Source: a virus
Reading direction: 5' to 3' (one strand)
IMG/VR virus record: IMGVR_UViG_3300027800_000027
Location: 1 to 39,525 of that record
DNA length: 39,525 bases
The notes beneath the pieces are model-generated. The model ran no database searches, had not been told where the DNA came from, and worked only from the letters and a program-made list of their open reading frames with translations. Made by a program: the position numbers and the translations under genes. This document shows positions 6,758 to 13,426 of this stretch, piece after piece; position 1 is the stretch's first letter; every line of letters begins with the position of its first letter.

Positions 6758-7407
6758 GCTTTCCTCTCAATCTCTGTGAGCCACACCCAGGGCGAATCCT
6801 CGTATGGCATTGGATACGTATCGTTCCAGAATATTTTGAATACTTCTTTGCGCGGGTGATCAAGTGTTTTTAGATCAGCAAGATTGTCGCAATACATTCC
6901 AGCTTCTATTGCGTCGAATTCGTCAACGTCCTGCACCCGCATGACGCGAGTGTTGCCGACTACGCCGGACAAACGCGACGCCCAGCGCGGCATGATTACT
7001 GAACTAATCCACGGCGAAGCCTCTGACCCGTCCTTGTTGAATTTATATCCGCCATCTTCGTCGCACGCCATTACGTTTGGATTACTCGCTGAATACCAAA
7101 CGCATGATTGATCTTCGTTGCCATCTGGCGTATAAACCAACATGCCGTTGTCGTCTCTTTTGCGCGTCCACGTCTCGCGCCCCCACCAGTCGGAACCTGG
7201 AGCGCCGAAAGGCGAATACTTTTCGATAAGTCGCGCAGTGGAAACGTCAGACCAAATTCCGTAATGCTTCGATCTGAAATACCAGTCAGAGCCGGGAACA
7301 TTGGTGCATTCTCTAAATTCTGTCAGCTTCACCGGCCTGATCAACAGCACCCGCCCCTTGCCGAGCAGGGCGCGTACCTCGTGGTCGCGCAGGTTGATTG
7401 CGTTCAT
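6754..7407 (-). CDS. ASCH/PUA-like phage protein, 217 aa
   Basis: The protein has the layout of a widespread phage family often labelled morphogenetic or ASCH-like: an N-terminal MNAINLRDHEVRALLGKGR, RETW near residue 78, MPRWASRLSGVVGNTRVMRV (about 140-159) with a following DVDEFDAIEAG, and an ending of SPWVWLTEIER. These are hallmarks of the PUA/ASCH fold, which binds RNA or modified bases. That suggests handling of nucleic acid, although no activity is established. It overlaps both neighbours by four bases. Confidence 0.72.
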   Translation of the reverse strand: MNAINLRDHEVRALLGKGRVLLIRPVKLTEFRECTNVPGSDWYFRSKHYGIWSDVSTARLIEKYSPFGAPGSDWWGRETWTRKRDDNGMLVYTPDGNEDQSCVWYSASNPNVMACDEDGGYKFNKDGSEASPWISSVIMPRWASRLSGVVGNTRVMRVQDVDEFDAIEAGMYCDNLADLKTLDHPRKEVFKIFWNDTYPMPYEDSPWVWLTEIERKA

Positions 7408-7592
7408 TCTTCCTCGACTTTCTCAAAACGGTCGGCGCTGTAGTCGCATGACATGCAAACATCATCGTGGATTACAACGCGGTTCAGCATTGGAATAACT
7501 TGGGTTACAAGATATTCTCTACCAACCGCAATATCCTCGTACCAGTATTTCTTATCCACACACCTCACCTTGTCGCCAGCTTTCAGTTCCAT
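7404..7592 (-). CDS. Small SH3-like protein, 62 aa
   Basis: The whole protein reads as a compact beta-barrel: MELKAGDKVRCVD, VGREYLVTQVI, NRVVIHDD and a final DYSADRFEKVEEE. This pattern is typical of small phage SH3-like or KOW-like domains. It has two cysteines (CMSC) near residue 46. The function is unknown. It overlaps the upstream gene by 10 bases. Confidence 0.65.
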   Translation of the reverse strand: MELKAGDKVRCVDKKYWYEDIAVGREYLVTQVIPMLNRVVIHDDVCMSCDYSADRFEKVEEE

Positions 7593-7786
7593 CGTTCACC
7601 TTCTTTCATTAGCGCATAGTCTATGTCGGAAACCGGTTCGAAATATTGAAGATGTGCGAACAGGAAAGCAATAAATTCATTTCCTCTAAATAGGCACGTG
7701 TCGTCAACAACTTCAAATAGCTCTCCTGCTTTTGCGCTCTTATCTGGATAATCTTTGATACAGACGGCCCAATGGTATTCAGTCAT
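7583..7786 (-). CDS. Small hypothetical protein related to the C-terminal half of the 16111 product, 67 aa
   Basis: The start at 7786 is chosen because AAGAAGG lies just upstream and because it removes a poor basic extension. The opening EYHWAVCIKDY with GELFEVVDD parallels EYHWCVCVSDV with GDVLEIKYP in the plus-strand protein at 16111, and both proteins end with a D-x-x-YA element. It is probably a small barrel of unknown role. Confidence 0.65.
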   Translation of the reverse strand: MTEYHWAVCIKDYPDKSAKAGELFEVVDDTCLFRGNEFIAFLFAHLQYFEPVSDIDYALMKEGERWN

Positions 7787-7788
7787 CG

Positions 7789-7983
7789 TTAACCTTCTTC
7801 TTCCTCTGGGTTTCTGTCTTGCCATTCTTTCAGGCAGTCCATTCCGCGAAGATTGCAGACGTAGGTTTCGTCCTCAACTTCTTTCATGTCGCCCAGGTCG
7901 CGGACTTCGCCGCAAATAGCGCACACCGCATGATAAATTCCGTCTGGTGGTTCGCGGGTATCCTCGATGTCTCGGTCGTTCAT
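7789..7983 (-). CDS. Small zinc-finger-like protein, 64 aa
   Basis: The sequence has CAIC (residues 21-24) and a second pair of cysteines, YVCN and DCLKEW, about 20 residues later, with acidic flanks (NPEEEEG at the end). A four-cysteine metal site is plausible. AGGAGAG precedes the ATG at 7983. No family is recognised. Confidence 0.65.
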   Translation of the reverse strand: MNDRDIEDTREPPDGIYHAVCAICGEVRDLGDMKEVEDETYVCNLRGMDCLKEWQDRNPEEEEG

Positions 7984-8025
7984 CGCGTCTCTCCTATGCG
8001 TGAAATATTCGCATCCCGTTAGCGG

Positions 8026-8436
8026 TTACTTCGTGTTGCGGATTACTACGTCAAATCCACCGTAACAACCGTTATGCTCGTTGTGCGTTTCGAGCGTAAA
8101 TGTTCCCCTGCTTGTATTCACAAGCAAAAATTGTACTTCATCATGATCGCCGTATTCGTCGGGAACATCTGGCGCTTCTCTCAGTTCGCACCCCAAGAAT
8201 ATCGCTCCATTGAATTCTTCCGGCTTGTCGTCGGTACGAATGTAGCGACTTTCACAACACGATTGATCATCATCCCATATTTTTATACCCGTTTTGTCTG
8301 TAAACATAAGTATCAAAACGTTGTCGTCAATCTTCGCACTTTCAATTACCTTGTTGATGGCGGCTAAGTGAGCTTTAACTGTTTCTTCGTTGCCACACAA
8401 ATAGTTAATCATTACTCCCATTCCTGGTTGCCCCAT
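8026..8436 (-). CDS. DUF7448-like hypothetical protein, 136 aa
   Basis: The central and C-terminal parts match the pattern I know from DUF7448-type phage proteins: IKIWDDDQSCCESRYIRTDD, GAIFLGCELREAP, EVQFLLVNTSRGTFTLETH and the closing NEHNGCYGGFD. It is a soluble mixed alpha/beta protein of unknown function. The first ATG (8436) is used, with AGGAG upstream; in-frame ATGs follow at the sixth and ninth codons. A 6-bp hairpin (8451-8470) lies between this start and the upstream stop. Confidence 0.7.
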   Translation of the reverse strand: MGQPGMGVMINYLCGNEETVKAHLAAINKVIESAKIDDNVLILMFTDKTGIKIWDDDQSCCESRYIRTDDKPEEFNGAIFLGCELREAPDVPDEYGDHDEVQFLLVNTSRGTFTLETHNEHNGCYGGFDVVIRNTK

Positions 8437-8486
8437 TTCATTCTCTCCTACCGGTGATCGGCTCCACCGGAAGAGGGTTAGATGTG

Positions 8487-9671
8487 TTACAGATCCATTT
8501 CTTGCTGACCGGCGTCCTTCAACGATTCCGGCCAGATGCTTAGCAATTCTTTCTTTGCCATTTCGTCAATGACATATTCGCCGCTGCCGTTGTCTGCCTT
8601 GACCGGCTTCAACCAATCCAGCAGAGCCTTGACGACAGTTCCGTCTAAATCTTTCAGGCTGTCTTTTCCGAACATATACTTGATGCACGAGTGACGGATC
8701 TTATCAGCGTCCGCATTACCAGCGAACGGAAGTTCCAACATGGACGCAAGCAATCCGATTTGTTGCGGACTTACTTCTACAACGCCATTATACGTTGCGG
8801 CTTTCTTATAAAGCAACTCGCGTAGATGTTCTGGCGTAAATGGGCGCGTCGGTTTCTCTTGGACCTGGTCCACAACTTCCGCCGGTATCGCATCCGCGCT
8901 GGCTTTTACCGCATCGATAAGCGGCGTGGGGGTGGTGGGCGGTGTGTGTACCGTTGGCTTGCTTTCTGGCCGGGGGGTGGTGGGCACGTGGTAATCTTCA
9001 TCCGCAAAATCTTCCATATCCTGCGTGAAGTATTCGCTCGTTCCGGTAGCGATCAGGGTGGCTGCAACAAGTGCGCGTTTCTGCGCCATTTTAAGGATAG
9101 TATTGACGGATTCTGCTACATCTGGATTTGCAATCTGCCCGACGTCCTGCGATTCGATCAGCTTGTCGCCGTTCGCAAATTTTGCACCACAGCCACCTTT
9201 ATTCTTGAAACACAACCAGCCTCCGCCGTATTCTTCCTTGCCCTTGATGATCGCTTCTGCGCCACACTTCGGGCATTTACGGCCAGACTTGCGATAACGG
9301 TATTTCTTCTCCCACGAGTTGCAGGAACCGTCAGCCGATGCGATGCGCTGATCACCGTGGAACAGAACACACTTGATGCGGTAGTAGAAGAACGGCTCTC
9401 CGTTGTGGTTCGAACCCGTCCAATCTTCCACGGTCTGTACGTCAAGGAACTCTGGCGAAAGACCGAAGAAACTGGTCATTTTCTCGGCGCCCGGCTTTAG
9501 CAGCGTTTTCTTGTCTGTGCCGGGGATGGCTCCAAAGTCAACGCCCTCGCGCAGAATACTTTTGACGAACTCGTGTTTTACGCCGTAGGCTTTCTGAATG
9601 TCAGCCAAAGCCATAACCGGCATAAGTGAGTTCTGCTGCTGGTACACTACAATTCCATTATCGTCTGTCAT
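8487..9671 (-). CDS. Phage ssDNA/recombination-associated protein candidate, 394 aa
   Basis: The N-terminal 220 residues follow a common phage family with the signatures SFFGLSPEFLDVQTVEDWTG, SCNSWEKKYRYR and MAQKRALVAATLIATG followed by SEYFTQDMED. I know the family from early regions near SSB-like and nuclease genes but not its biochemistry; a role in DNA annealing or recombination is inference. A zinc ribbon is inserted at 133-161 (CPKC, then Cys154 and Cys161). Residues 229-255 are a proline/threonine linker, and a helical C-terminal domain ends in an acidic QQEMDL. It is the largest gene on the minus strand. Confidence 0.65.
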   Translation of the reverse strand: MTDDNGIVVYQQQNSLMPVMALADIQKAYGVKHEFVKSILREGVDFGAIPGTDKKTLLKPGAEKMTSFFGLSPEFLDVQTVEDWTGSNHNGEPFFYYRIKCVLFHGDQRIASADGSCNSWEKKYRYRKSGRKCPKCGAEAIIKGKEEYGGGWLCFKNKGGCGAKFANGDKLIESQDVGQIANPDVAESVNTILKMAQKRALVAATLIATGTSEYFTQDMEDFADEDYHVPTTPRPESKPTVHTPPTTPTPLIDAVKASADAIPAEVVDQVQEKPTRPFTPEHLRELLYKKAATYNGVVEVSPQQIGLLASMLELPFAGNADADKIRHSCIKYMFGKDSLKDLDGTVVKALLDWLKPVKADNGSGEYVIDEMAKKELLSIWPESLKDAGQQEMDL

Positions 9672-9841
9672 TTTTCATCCTCCACTATATGATCTTGCAG
9701 GATATTCCCGCAAGTTACGCAGCGCACAAACGGATCATCTTCTTCGTGCGTGATCGGACTGCCATCTTCGCCAATTCCCAACGTGACTTCGTGCGGGTCG
9801 CTGACGATCTCGGTCGTCTCGTGTTGGCAATTAGCGGTCAT
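9668..9841 (-). CDS. Small zinc-ribbon-like protein, 57 aa
   Basis: The start at 9841 is preferred: GGGGTGA lies upstream and a longer reading would overlap the previous gene by 68 bases. The protein has a CQH near its N-terminus and a CVTCG at 44-48, compatible with a Cys-His-Cys-Cys metal site, with acidic flanks. It ends four bases inside the next gene. The function is unknown. Confidence 0.6.
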   Translation of the reverse strand: MTANCQHETTEIVSDPHEVTLGIGEDGSPITHEEDDPFVRCVTCGNILQDHIVEDEK

Positions 9842-10169
9842 CGTCGTCACCCCACCCATTCGGATTGGCAACAGTTCTGGGATCGCCTGTACAGGCATCT
9901 GGTGGGTTCTCGGCCGTATCCCAACCGTTCTTGTCTATCACGGCTTGCATCTGTTCGCGGATGTTGTCGAATTGCGGGTGGCTGACCGATACAGGATCGC
10001 CGCCGATGCTGGTGTATACCGTGTCCTGGGGAGCCTTGATCTTGCGGTTATGGTTCACCTCGAACAGTAGCCACGAATCGCAACTGCCTTCGCTGGAATA
10101 CATTACTTCGGCAAATGCCCGCGTCCACGGGTAGTCAGTCGTACCATGAAGATCGTCATAAATTGCCAT
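9831..10169 (-). CDS. Hypothetical acidic protein, 112 aa
   Basis: GGAGG precedes the ATG at 10169 by seven bases. The protein is soluble with an N-terminal alpha/beta part (WLLFEVNHNRKIKAP, QDTVYTSIGGDPVSVSHP), a helix at 66-82 and an acidic disordered tail ending GWGDDDDR. No family is recognised. Confidence 0.68.
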   Translation of the reverse strand: MAIYDDLHGTTDYPWTRAFAEVMYSSEGSCDSWLLFEVNHNRKIKAPQDTVYTSIGGDPVSVSHPQFDNIREQMQAVIDKNGWDTAENPPDACTGDPRTVANPNGWGDDDDR

Positions 10170-10181
10170 TGGTTGCCTCCG

Positions 10182-10343
10182 TTACTTTTTGATAAACCAG
10201 AATGCGCCACCGATCACAATGAATCCACCCCACAGCATACGGGCGTAGTCATTTTGAAATGATCCAATGACCATGTTTGCCAATCAGTACGATCCAAGAA
10301 ATGATCCGATGCTTGTGGTTAGAATTGTTTTTAGTAGTTTCAT
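10182..10343 (-). pseudogene. Small membrane-protein frame split by an in-frame TGA
   Basis: GGAGG (10355-10351) places the start at ATG 10343. The frame encodes MKLLKTILTTSIGSFLGSY and stops at TGA 10284-10286, then stays open in the same frame to TAA 10182-10184. The second part, from ATG 10274, is 30 residues with a hydrophobic stretch (MLWGGFIVIGGAFWFIKK). The whole would be one 53-residue small membrane protein. It may be a broken gene, two coupled peptides, a readthrough product or a sequencing error. Confidence 0.5.
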
Positions 10344-10371
10344 TTCCATTCCTCCGATAAATTTGATTTGC

Positions 10372-10423
10372 TTTATAGTAGCACGACTTGCGCGTCAAAG
10401 AAAGTGACATTCGTCTTAAGTTT
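10372..10423 (-). promoter_or_regulatory. Leftward promoter with a 21-base upstream element
   Basis: On the minus strand a 21-base element (10423-10403, containing ACTTAAGACGAATGTCACT) is followed by TTGACG (10398-10393) and TATAAA (10377-10372) or, at 17-base spacing, TAAAGC. The same 21 bases occur in the opposite orientation at 16545-16565 ahead of a homologous promoter. This is the expected main promoter of the leftward operon. Confidence 0.65.
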
Positions 10424-10774
10424 CGCAGTAATTTGGCACTTGCTTGTGACAACCGAAAGTCGTAAACTGTTTATAGGTGGATGGCAGCGCGAAAACAGCT
10501 ACGGCTGGCGTAAAGCGGAACCCGGCTCCACGGTGGTGGGAGTGGCCTTACTGGTTTCATCTTCGCTCCCACCACCAAAGATAATCCGCCGACTGTGGCG
10601 GACGGAAGAAGCGGTTACCCACGAAGCATCGGGAACGCCGGACGCAACCGGCACGACGATGGCGGTAAAGCAATGACCGCTTATAAGGATAACTGGCGTA
10701 CACAGAAGCATTGTACGGCCGCCATCGTCCCACTAAGCAGCACAATTACTATCAAAAGCTATCAGGAGGAAAAT
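10424..10774 (+). other. Non-coding divergent region with a series of hairpins
   Basis: No convincing gene is present in these 351 bases. Structures on the plus strand are: GGTGGTGGGAG (10532-10542) with CTCCCACCACC (10566-10576); TCCGCC with GGCGGA (10585-10602); GCCGG with CCGGC (10637-10652); and GACGATGGCGG (10655-10665) with CCGCCATCGTC (10719-10729). A weak rightward promoter may lie at 10447-10476 (GTGACA, 18 bases, TTTATA). A structured 5' leader, an operator region or a replication origin are all possible. AGGAGG at 10764-10769 begins the next gene. Confidence 0.55.
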
Positions 10775-11011
10775 ATGCAAATTTGCCAGAGTGACACTAA
10801 TCCGAATACCTGGCTTGCGGTCGTTCGCCCAGGCGAGGAGCTTGTTGTCGCGTTCGAAGGCCGTGACGGTCGCGTAGTTACAGACTTCCGCAACGGCGAA
10901 GCCAAGTGCACGACATTTGGTGACAGCCGGTTAGACATGGACGCGAACGAGATCACGACTTTCTTCAACTATCCGATTGAGGCTGAATTTCAGGAGAAGG
11001 TGACGGCATGA
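10775..11011 (+). CDS. Hypothetical protein, 78 aa
   Basis: The AGGAGG at 10764-10769 sets the start at 10775, although the frame is open upstream through the structured leader. The protein looks like a small all-beta fold (WLAVVRPGEELVVAFEGRDG, VVTDFRNGEAKC) with an acidic helical end. No family is recognised. Its stop overlaps the next start (ATGA), and its last codons are part of a 16-base repeat found again at 11121. Confidence 0.7.
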   Translation: MQICQSDTNPNTWLAVVRPGEELVVAFEGRDGRVVTDFRNGEAKCTTFGDSRLDMDANEITTFFNYPIEAEFQEKVTA

Positions 11012-11136
11012 CAGACAAATCCGCTGATCCCAGCATAGAACGATTTCCGGTCTATTTTGACGGAGCAGGCGACAAGGGAAACAAGTGGGATCAATTCGAT
11101 TATGTAGTTTGGATTTCCAGGAAGGTGACGGCATGA
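11008..11136 (+). CDS. Short hypothetical protein, 42 aa
   Basis: The ATG overlaps the upstream stop, and GAAGG lies seven bases ahead. The sequence contains RFPVYFDGAGDKGNKWDQFD and ends ISRKVTA, the same four final residues (KVTA) as the upstream protein because both ends lie in a 16-base direct repeat. It is too short for a family call. Coding is supported by tight ATGA junctions on both sides. Confidence 0.55.
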   Translation: MTDKSADPSIERFPVYFDGAGDKGNKWDQFDYVVWISRKVTA

Positions 11137-11645
11137 TCAACGCCAAAATTGATTATAAGAAGAACGAGAAGTTTGACAACTTATACACACCAGAACGGGC
11201 GGTAAAGCCATTATTGAACTATGTACACACCGGTTTGAAAATTTGGGAATGCTGCGATCACACCGGCGATAGCAACATATCAAAAGTGTTACGAGATTAC
11301 GGGTGCGAGGTTATTACAAGTGACATTAGATCTGGCTTTGACTTCCTGACGGATACTCAAACGCAGGACTTTGACATTATCGTCACCAACCCGCCATATT
11401 CGCTCAAGGATAAATTTCTACAGCGATGCTATGAATACGGAAAACCGTTCGCGCTACTTTTGCCGCTGACCGCGCTTGAGGGTATTCAGCGGTCAAAGAT
11501 GTTTCAGAAGTATGGAATATCAGTTATCGTCTTGGATCGCCGTATAGACTTCACCGGTAAGAAAGCGTGCTGGTTCAATGTTTCATGGTTTACTCATGGA
11601 ATAGTTGGAGATTATCAACTTTATTTTGAAGAGGTATTCGCATGA
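11133..11645 (+). CDS. Adenine-type DNA methyltransferase-like protein, 170 aa
   Basis: The motif IIVTNPPYS (residues 82-90) is the catalytic motif IV of N6-adenine methyltransferases. A motif-I-like stretch, WECCDHTGDSNISKVL (38-53), precedes it with TSDIRSG as motif II. It lacks the GxG of a textbook motif I, so it is a divergent short member without a separate target-recognition domain. It probably modifies phage DNA. The ATG at 11133 is used because it overlaps the previous stop. It overlaps the next methyltransferase gene by four bases. Confidence 0.75.
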   Translation: MINAKIDYKKNEKFDNLYTPERAVKPLLNYVHTGLKIWECCDHTGDSNISKVLRDYGCEVITSDIRSGFDFLTDTQTQDFDIIVTNPPYSLKDKFLQRCYEYGKPFALLLPLTALEGIQRSKMFQKYGISVIVLDRRIDFTGKKACWFNVSWFTHGIVGDYQLYFEEVFA

Positions 11646-12256
11646 AAGTGCTCGTTGCGTGTGAGTACTCTGGAATCGTTCGTGACGCCTTTATCGCGCA
11701 TGGTCACGACGCTATGAGTTGCGACCTGCTGCCAACGGAGCGACCCGGCCCACATTACCAGGGTGACGTAATGGACATTATCAACGACGGATGGGATCTG
11801 ATGATCGGACATCCGCCATGCACGTATTTGAGTTACGCCGGCATAGCACACTGGAACAAACCCGGCAGACTACAGAAACGCCTTGATGCCTTGAATTTCT
11901 TCGCAATGTTGTGGTTGGCTCCAATAGATAAAATCTGTCTTGAGAATCCGAAAGGATGTGCAAGCCCGACAATCGCAAAATATACGCAGGAAATCCAACC
12001 ATATTATTTTGGTGATAGACAATTCAAAACTACCTGGCTATGGTTGAAAAATTTACCGCCATTGGTTCATTCTCGATGCGATACATTTTTCGAAACTCAA
12101 ACGCACACAGAGAGGCCGGAACCAATATCCGTTGATGATACCGAACGGAAGAAAAAGAGATATTTCACGGATGCTCATACGCGCGATCCATACGAACGCG
12201 CAAAGACCTTCCCCGGAATCGCGGAAGCAATGGCGTCTCAATGGTCGCTGCTATGA
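11642..12256 (+). CDS. Cytosine-C5 methyltransferase-like protein, 204 aa
   Basis: The N-terminus MKVLVACEYSGIVRDAF replaces the usual FxGxG of motif I, then HPPC (residues 57-60) supplies a PC dipeptide as in motif IV and LENP (100-103) corresponds to the ENV motif. This arrangement is known from small phage proteins annotated as DNA cytosine methyltransferase-like. At 204 residues it is shorter than true C5 enzymes and shows no target-recognition domain. It could be a non-canonical modification enzyme. Confidence 0.7.
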   Translation: MKVLVACEYSGIVRDAFIAHGHDAMSCDLLPTERPGPHYQGDVMDIINDGWDLMIGHPPCTYLSYAGIAHWNKPGRLQKRLDALNFFAMLWLAPIDKICLENPKGCASPTIAKYTQEIQPYYFGDRQFKTTWLWLKNLPPLVHSRCDTFFETQTHTERPEPISVDDTERKKKRYFTDAHTRDPYERAKTFPGIAEAMASQWSLL

Positions 12257-12354
12257 AATTCACCCGATCCCGCACGACGTGGCCTGAGTACGCGCTATAC
12301 GCCATGATAATTATTTACGTGATTTTTACGGCAGTTTCTATCATTTTCGGATAA
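12253..12354 (+). CDS. Very small single-span membrane protein, 33 aa
   Basis: The ATG overlaps the upstream stop (ATGA at 12253). Residues 13-32 (YALYAMIIIYVIFTAVSIIF) form one membrane helix after a basic N-terminus (KFTRSRTTW). It lacks its own ribosome site and would depend on coupling. The function is unknown. Confidence 0.5.
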   Translation: MKFTRSRTTWPEYALYAMIIIYVIFTAVSIIFG

Positions 12355-12358
12355 GGTG

Positions 12359-12367
12359 TGCTATACT
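12359..12367 (+). promoter_or_regulatory. Extended -10 promoter ahead of the second interleaved leader
   Basis: TGC precedes TATACT (12362-12367), matching the extended -10 form that does not need a good -35 box, and none is visible. The start is expected near 12374, the first base of the structured leader. The same six-base distance from -10 box to leader occurs at 6157-6150. Confidence 0.6.
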
Positions 12368-12373
12368 GTAAAC

Positions 12374-12475
12374 GTCACAGGAAGTAGTTTTTTTATCAGC
12401 CAATAACCTAATGAATTACTCCCGCGCGAACTGCTTTCCTGTGACAAGAAAAGTTGCTGACGCCGGGAGTTTTCT
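12374..12475 (+). promoter_or_regulatory. Second leader with interleaved inverted repeats (A-B-A'-B') and a U-tract
   Basis: GTCACAGGAA (12374-12383, A) pairs perfectly with TTCCTGTGAC (12436-12445, A'), extendable to 14 bp with one bulge. ACTCCCG (12418-12424, B), inside the A-A' loop, pairs with CGGGAGT (12464-12470, B'), which is followed by TTTCTT. The order, the start at +1 and the final U-tract before the ribosome site match the leader at 6047-6150, although the sequences differ. A T7 run (12388-12394) follows A. It precedes the methyltransferase gene at 12491. Confidence 0.65.
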
Positions 12476-12490
12476 TATCTAAGGATCATT

Positions 12491-13426
12491 ATGACAGCAA
12501 AGCTAATGCAAGGTGACTGCTTACAAGTTTTGAGGACGCTTGATGATAAATCAGTAAACTGTATCGTCACATCACCGCCATACTACGGACTACGCGATTA
12601 TGGTGTAGCTGGCCAGATCGGACTAGAACCTACACCCGATGAGTACACCGCGAAGCTCGTAGAGGTATTTCACGAGGCAAGGCGGGTACTGCGCTACACC
12701 GGTACACTCTGGTTAAATTTGGGCGATAGTTATGCTGGTTCGTCTGGGTCAAAAAATGGCAATCTAAAGCCCAAAGACCTTATTGGCATTCCCTGGCGCG
12801 TGGCATTCGCATTACAGGCGGATGGTTTTTATCTGCGCTCTGACATTATTTGGGCGAAACCTAATCCAATGCCGGAAAGCGTAACCGACCGCCCTACAAA
12901 AAGCCATGAGTATATTTTCTTGCTGTCAAAATCGGAGCGGTATTACTACGACAACGAAGCGATAAAAGAGCCGTGCGTTTGGTCCTCAGTTGAACGTCTC
13001 GGACAGAATATCGAAAAACAAAATGGATCGTCGCGTGTTCCAGGTAAATCCAACGGGAATATGAAAGCCGTTTGTTCTGGCAAAGATTGGAATCCGTCAA
13101 TGGCGGGCGGTGCGGTTGGAATAGAAAACCGAAAACATCTACCGTATCCGATGGCAAATAAGCGCGACGTATGGACTGTAACCACAAAGCCGTATAAAGA
13201 AGCACACTTTGCAACATTTCCGCCAGATCTGATTGAGCCGTGTATTCTGGCAGGTTGTCCGGTTGGCGGAACCGTGCTCGACCCATTCAATGGGTCCGGA
13301 ACGACGGGGGCAGTATCCATCAAACATCACCGGAATTACATTGGGATTGAACTTAACGAAAAGTACATAAAGTTATCAGAACGAAGATTCGGCAAAGTAC
13401 AGCCAACGCTAGTCGAGGTGGAATAA
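12491..13426 (+). CDS. Site-specific N4/N6 DNA methyltransferase, 311 aa
   Basis: This is a beta-class amino-methyltransferase: motif IV TSPPYYGLRDYG (residues 27-38) is near the N-terminus, and motif I, LDPFNGSGTT (263-272), is near the C-terminus, followed by IGIEL. SPPY is more typical of N4-cytosine than N6-adenine enzymes. Length and motifs agree with a complete active enzyme. The middle (about 130-240) is the likely recognition region. It probably protects phage DNA from restriction. It follows the interleaved leader, so it may be expressed separately from the genes upstream. Confidence 0.88.
   Translation: MTAKLMQGDCLQVLRTLDDKSVNCIVTSPPYYGLRDYGVAGQIGLEPTPDEYTAKLVEVFHEARRVLRYTGTLWLNLGDSYAGSSGSKNGNLKPKDLIGIPWRVAFALQADGFYLRSDIIWAKPNPMPESVTDRPTKSHEYIFLLSKSERYYYDNEAIKEPCVWSSVERLGQNIEKQNGSSRVPGKSNGNMKAVCSGKDWNPSMAGGAVGIENRKHLPYPMANKRDVWTVTTKPYKEAHFATFPPDLIEPCILAGCPVGGTVLDPFNGSGTTGAVSIKHHRNYIGIELNEKYIKLSERRFGKVQPTLVEVE

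Noticed and set aside
6504-6863. Minus-strand frame of 119 codons
   Set aside because: It overlaps the better supported 58-codon gene and the ends of both neighbours in another frame; arginine-rich composition looks artefactual.
8826-9500. Long plus-strand open frame opposite the 8487 gene
   Set aside because: It is antisense to a gene with strong family features, has no ribosome site and gives a protein of odd composition.
10284-10286. TGA recoding as Trp
   Set aside because: Many well supported genes end at TGA (for example endolysin, phosphoesterase, portal), so the genome uses TGA as a stop.
10368-10676. Plus-strand frame of 102 codons in the divergent region
   Set aside because: No ribosome site, it covers the inverted repeats, and it begins inside the leftward promoter.
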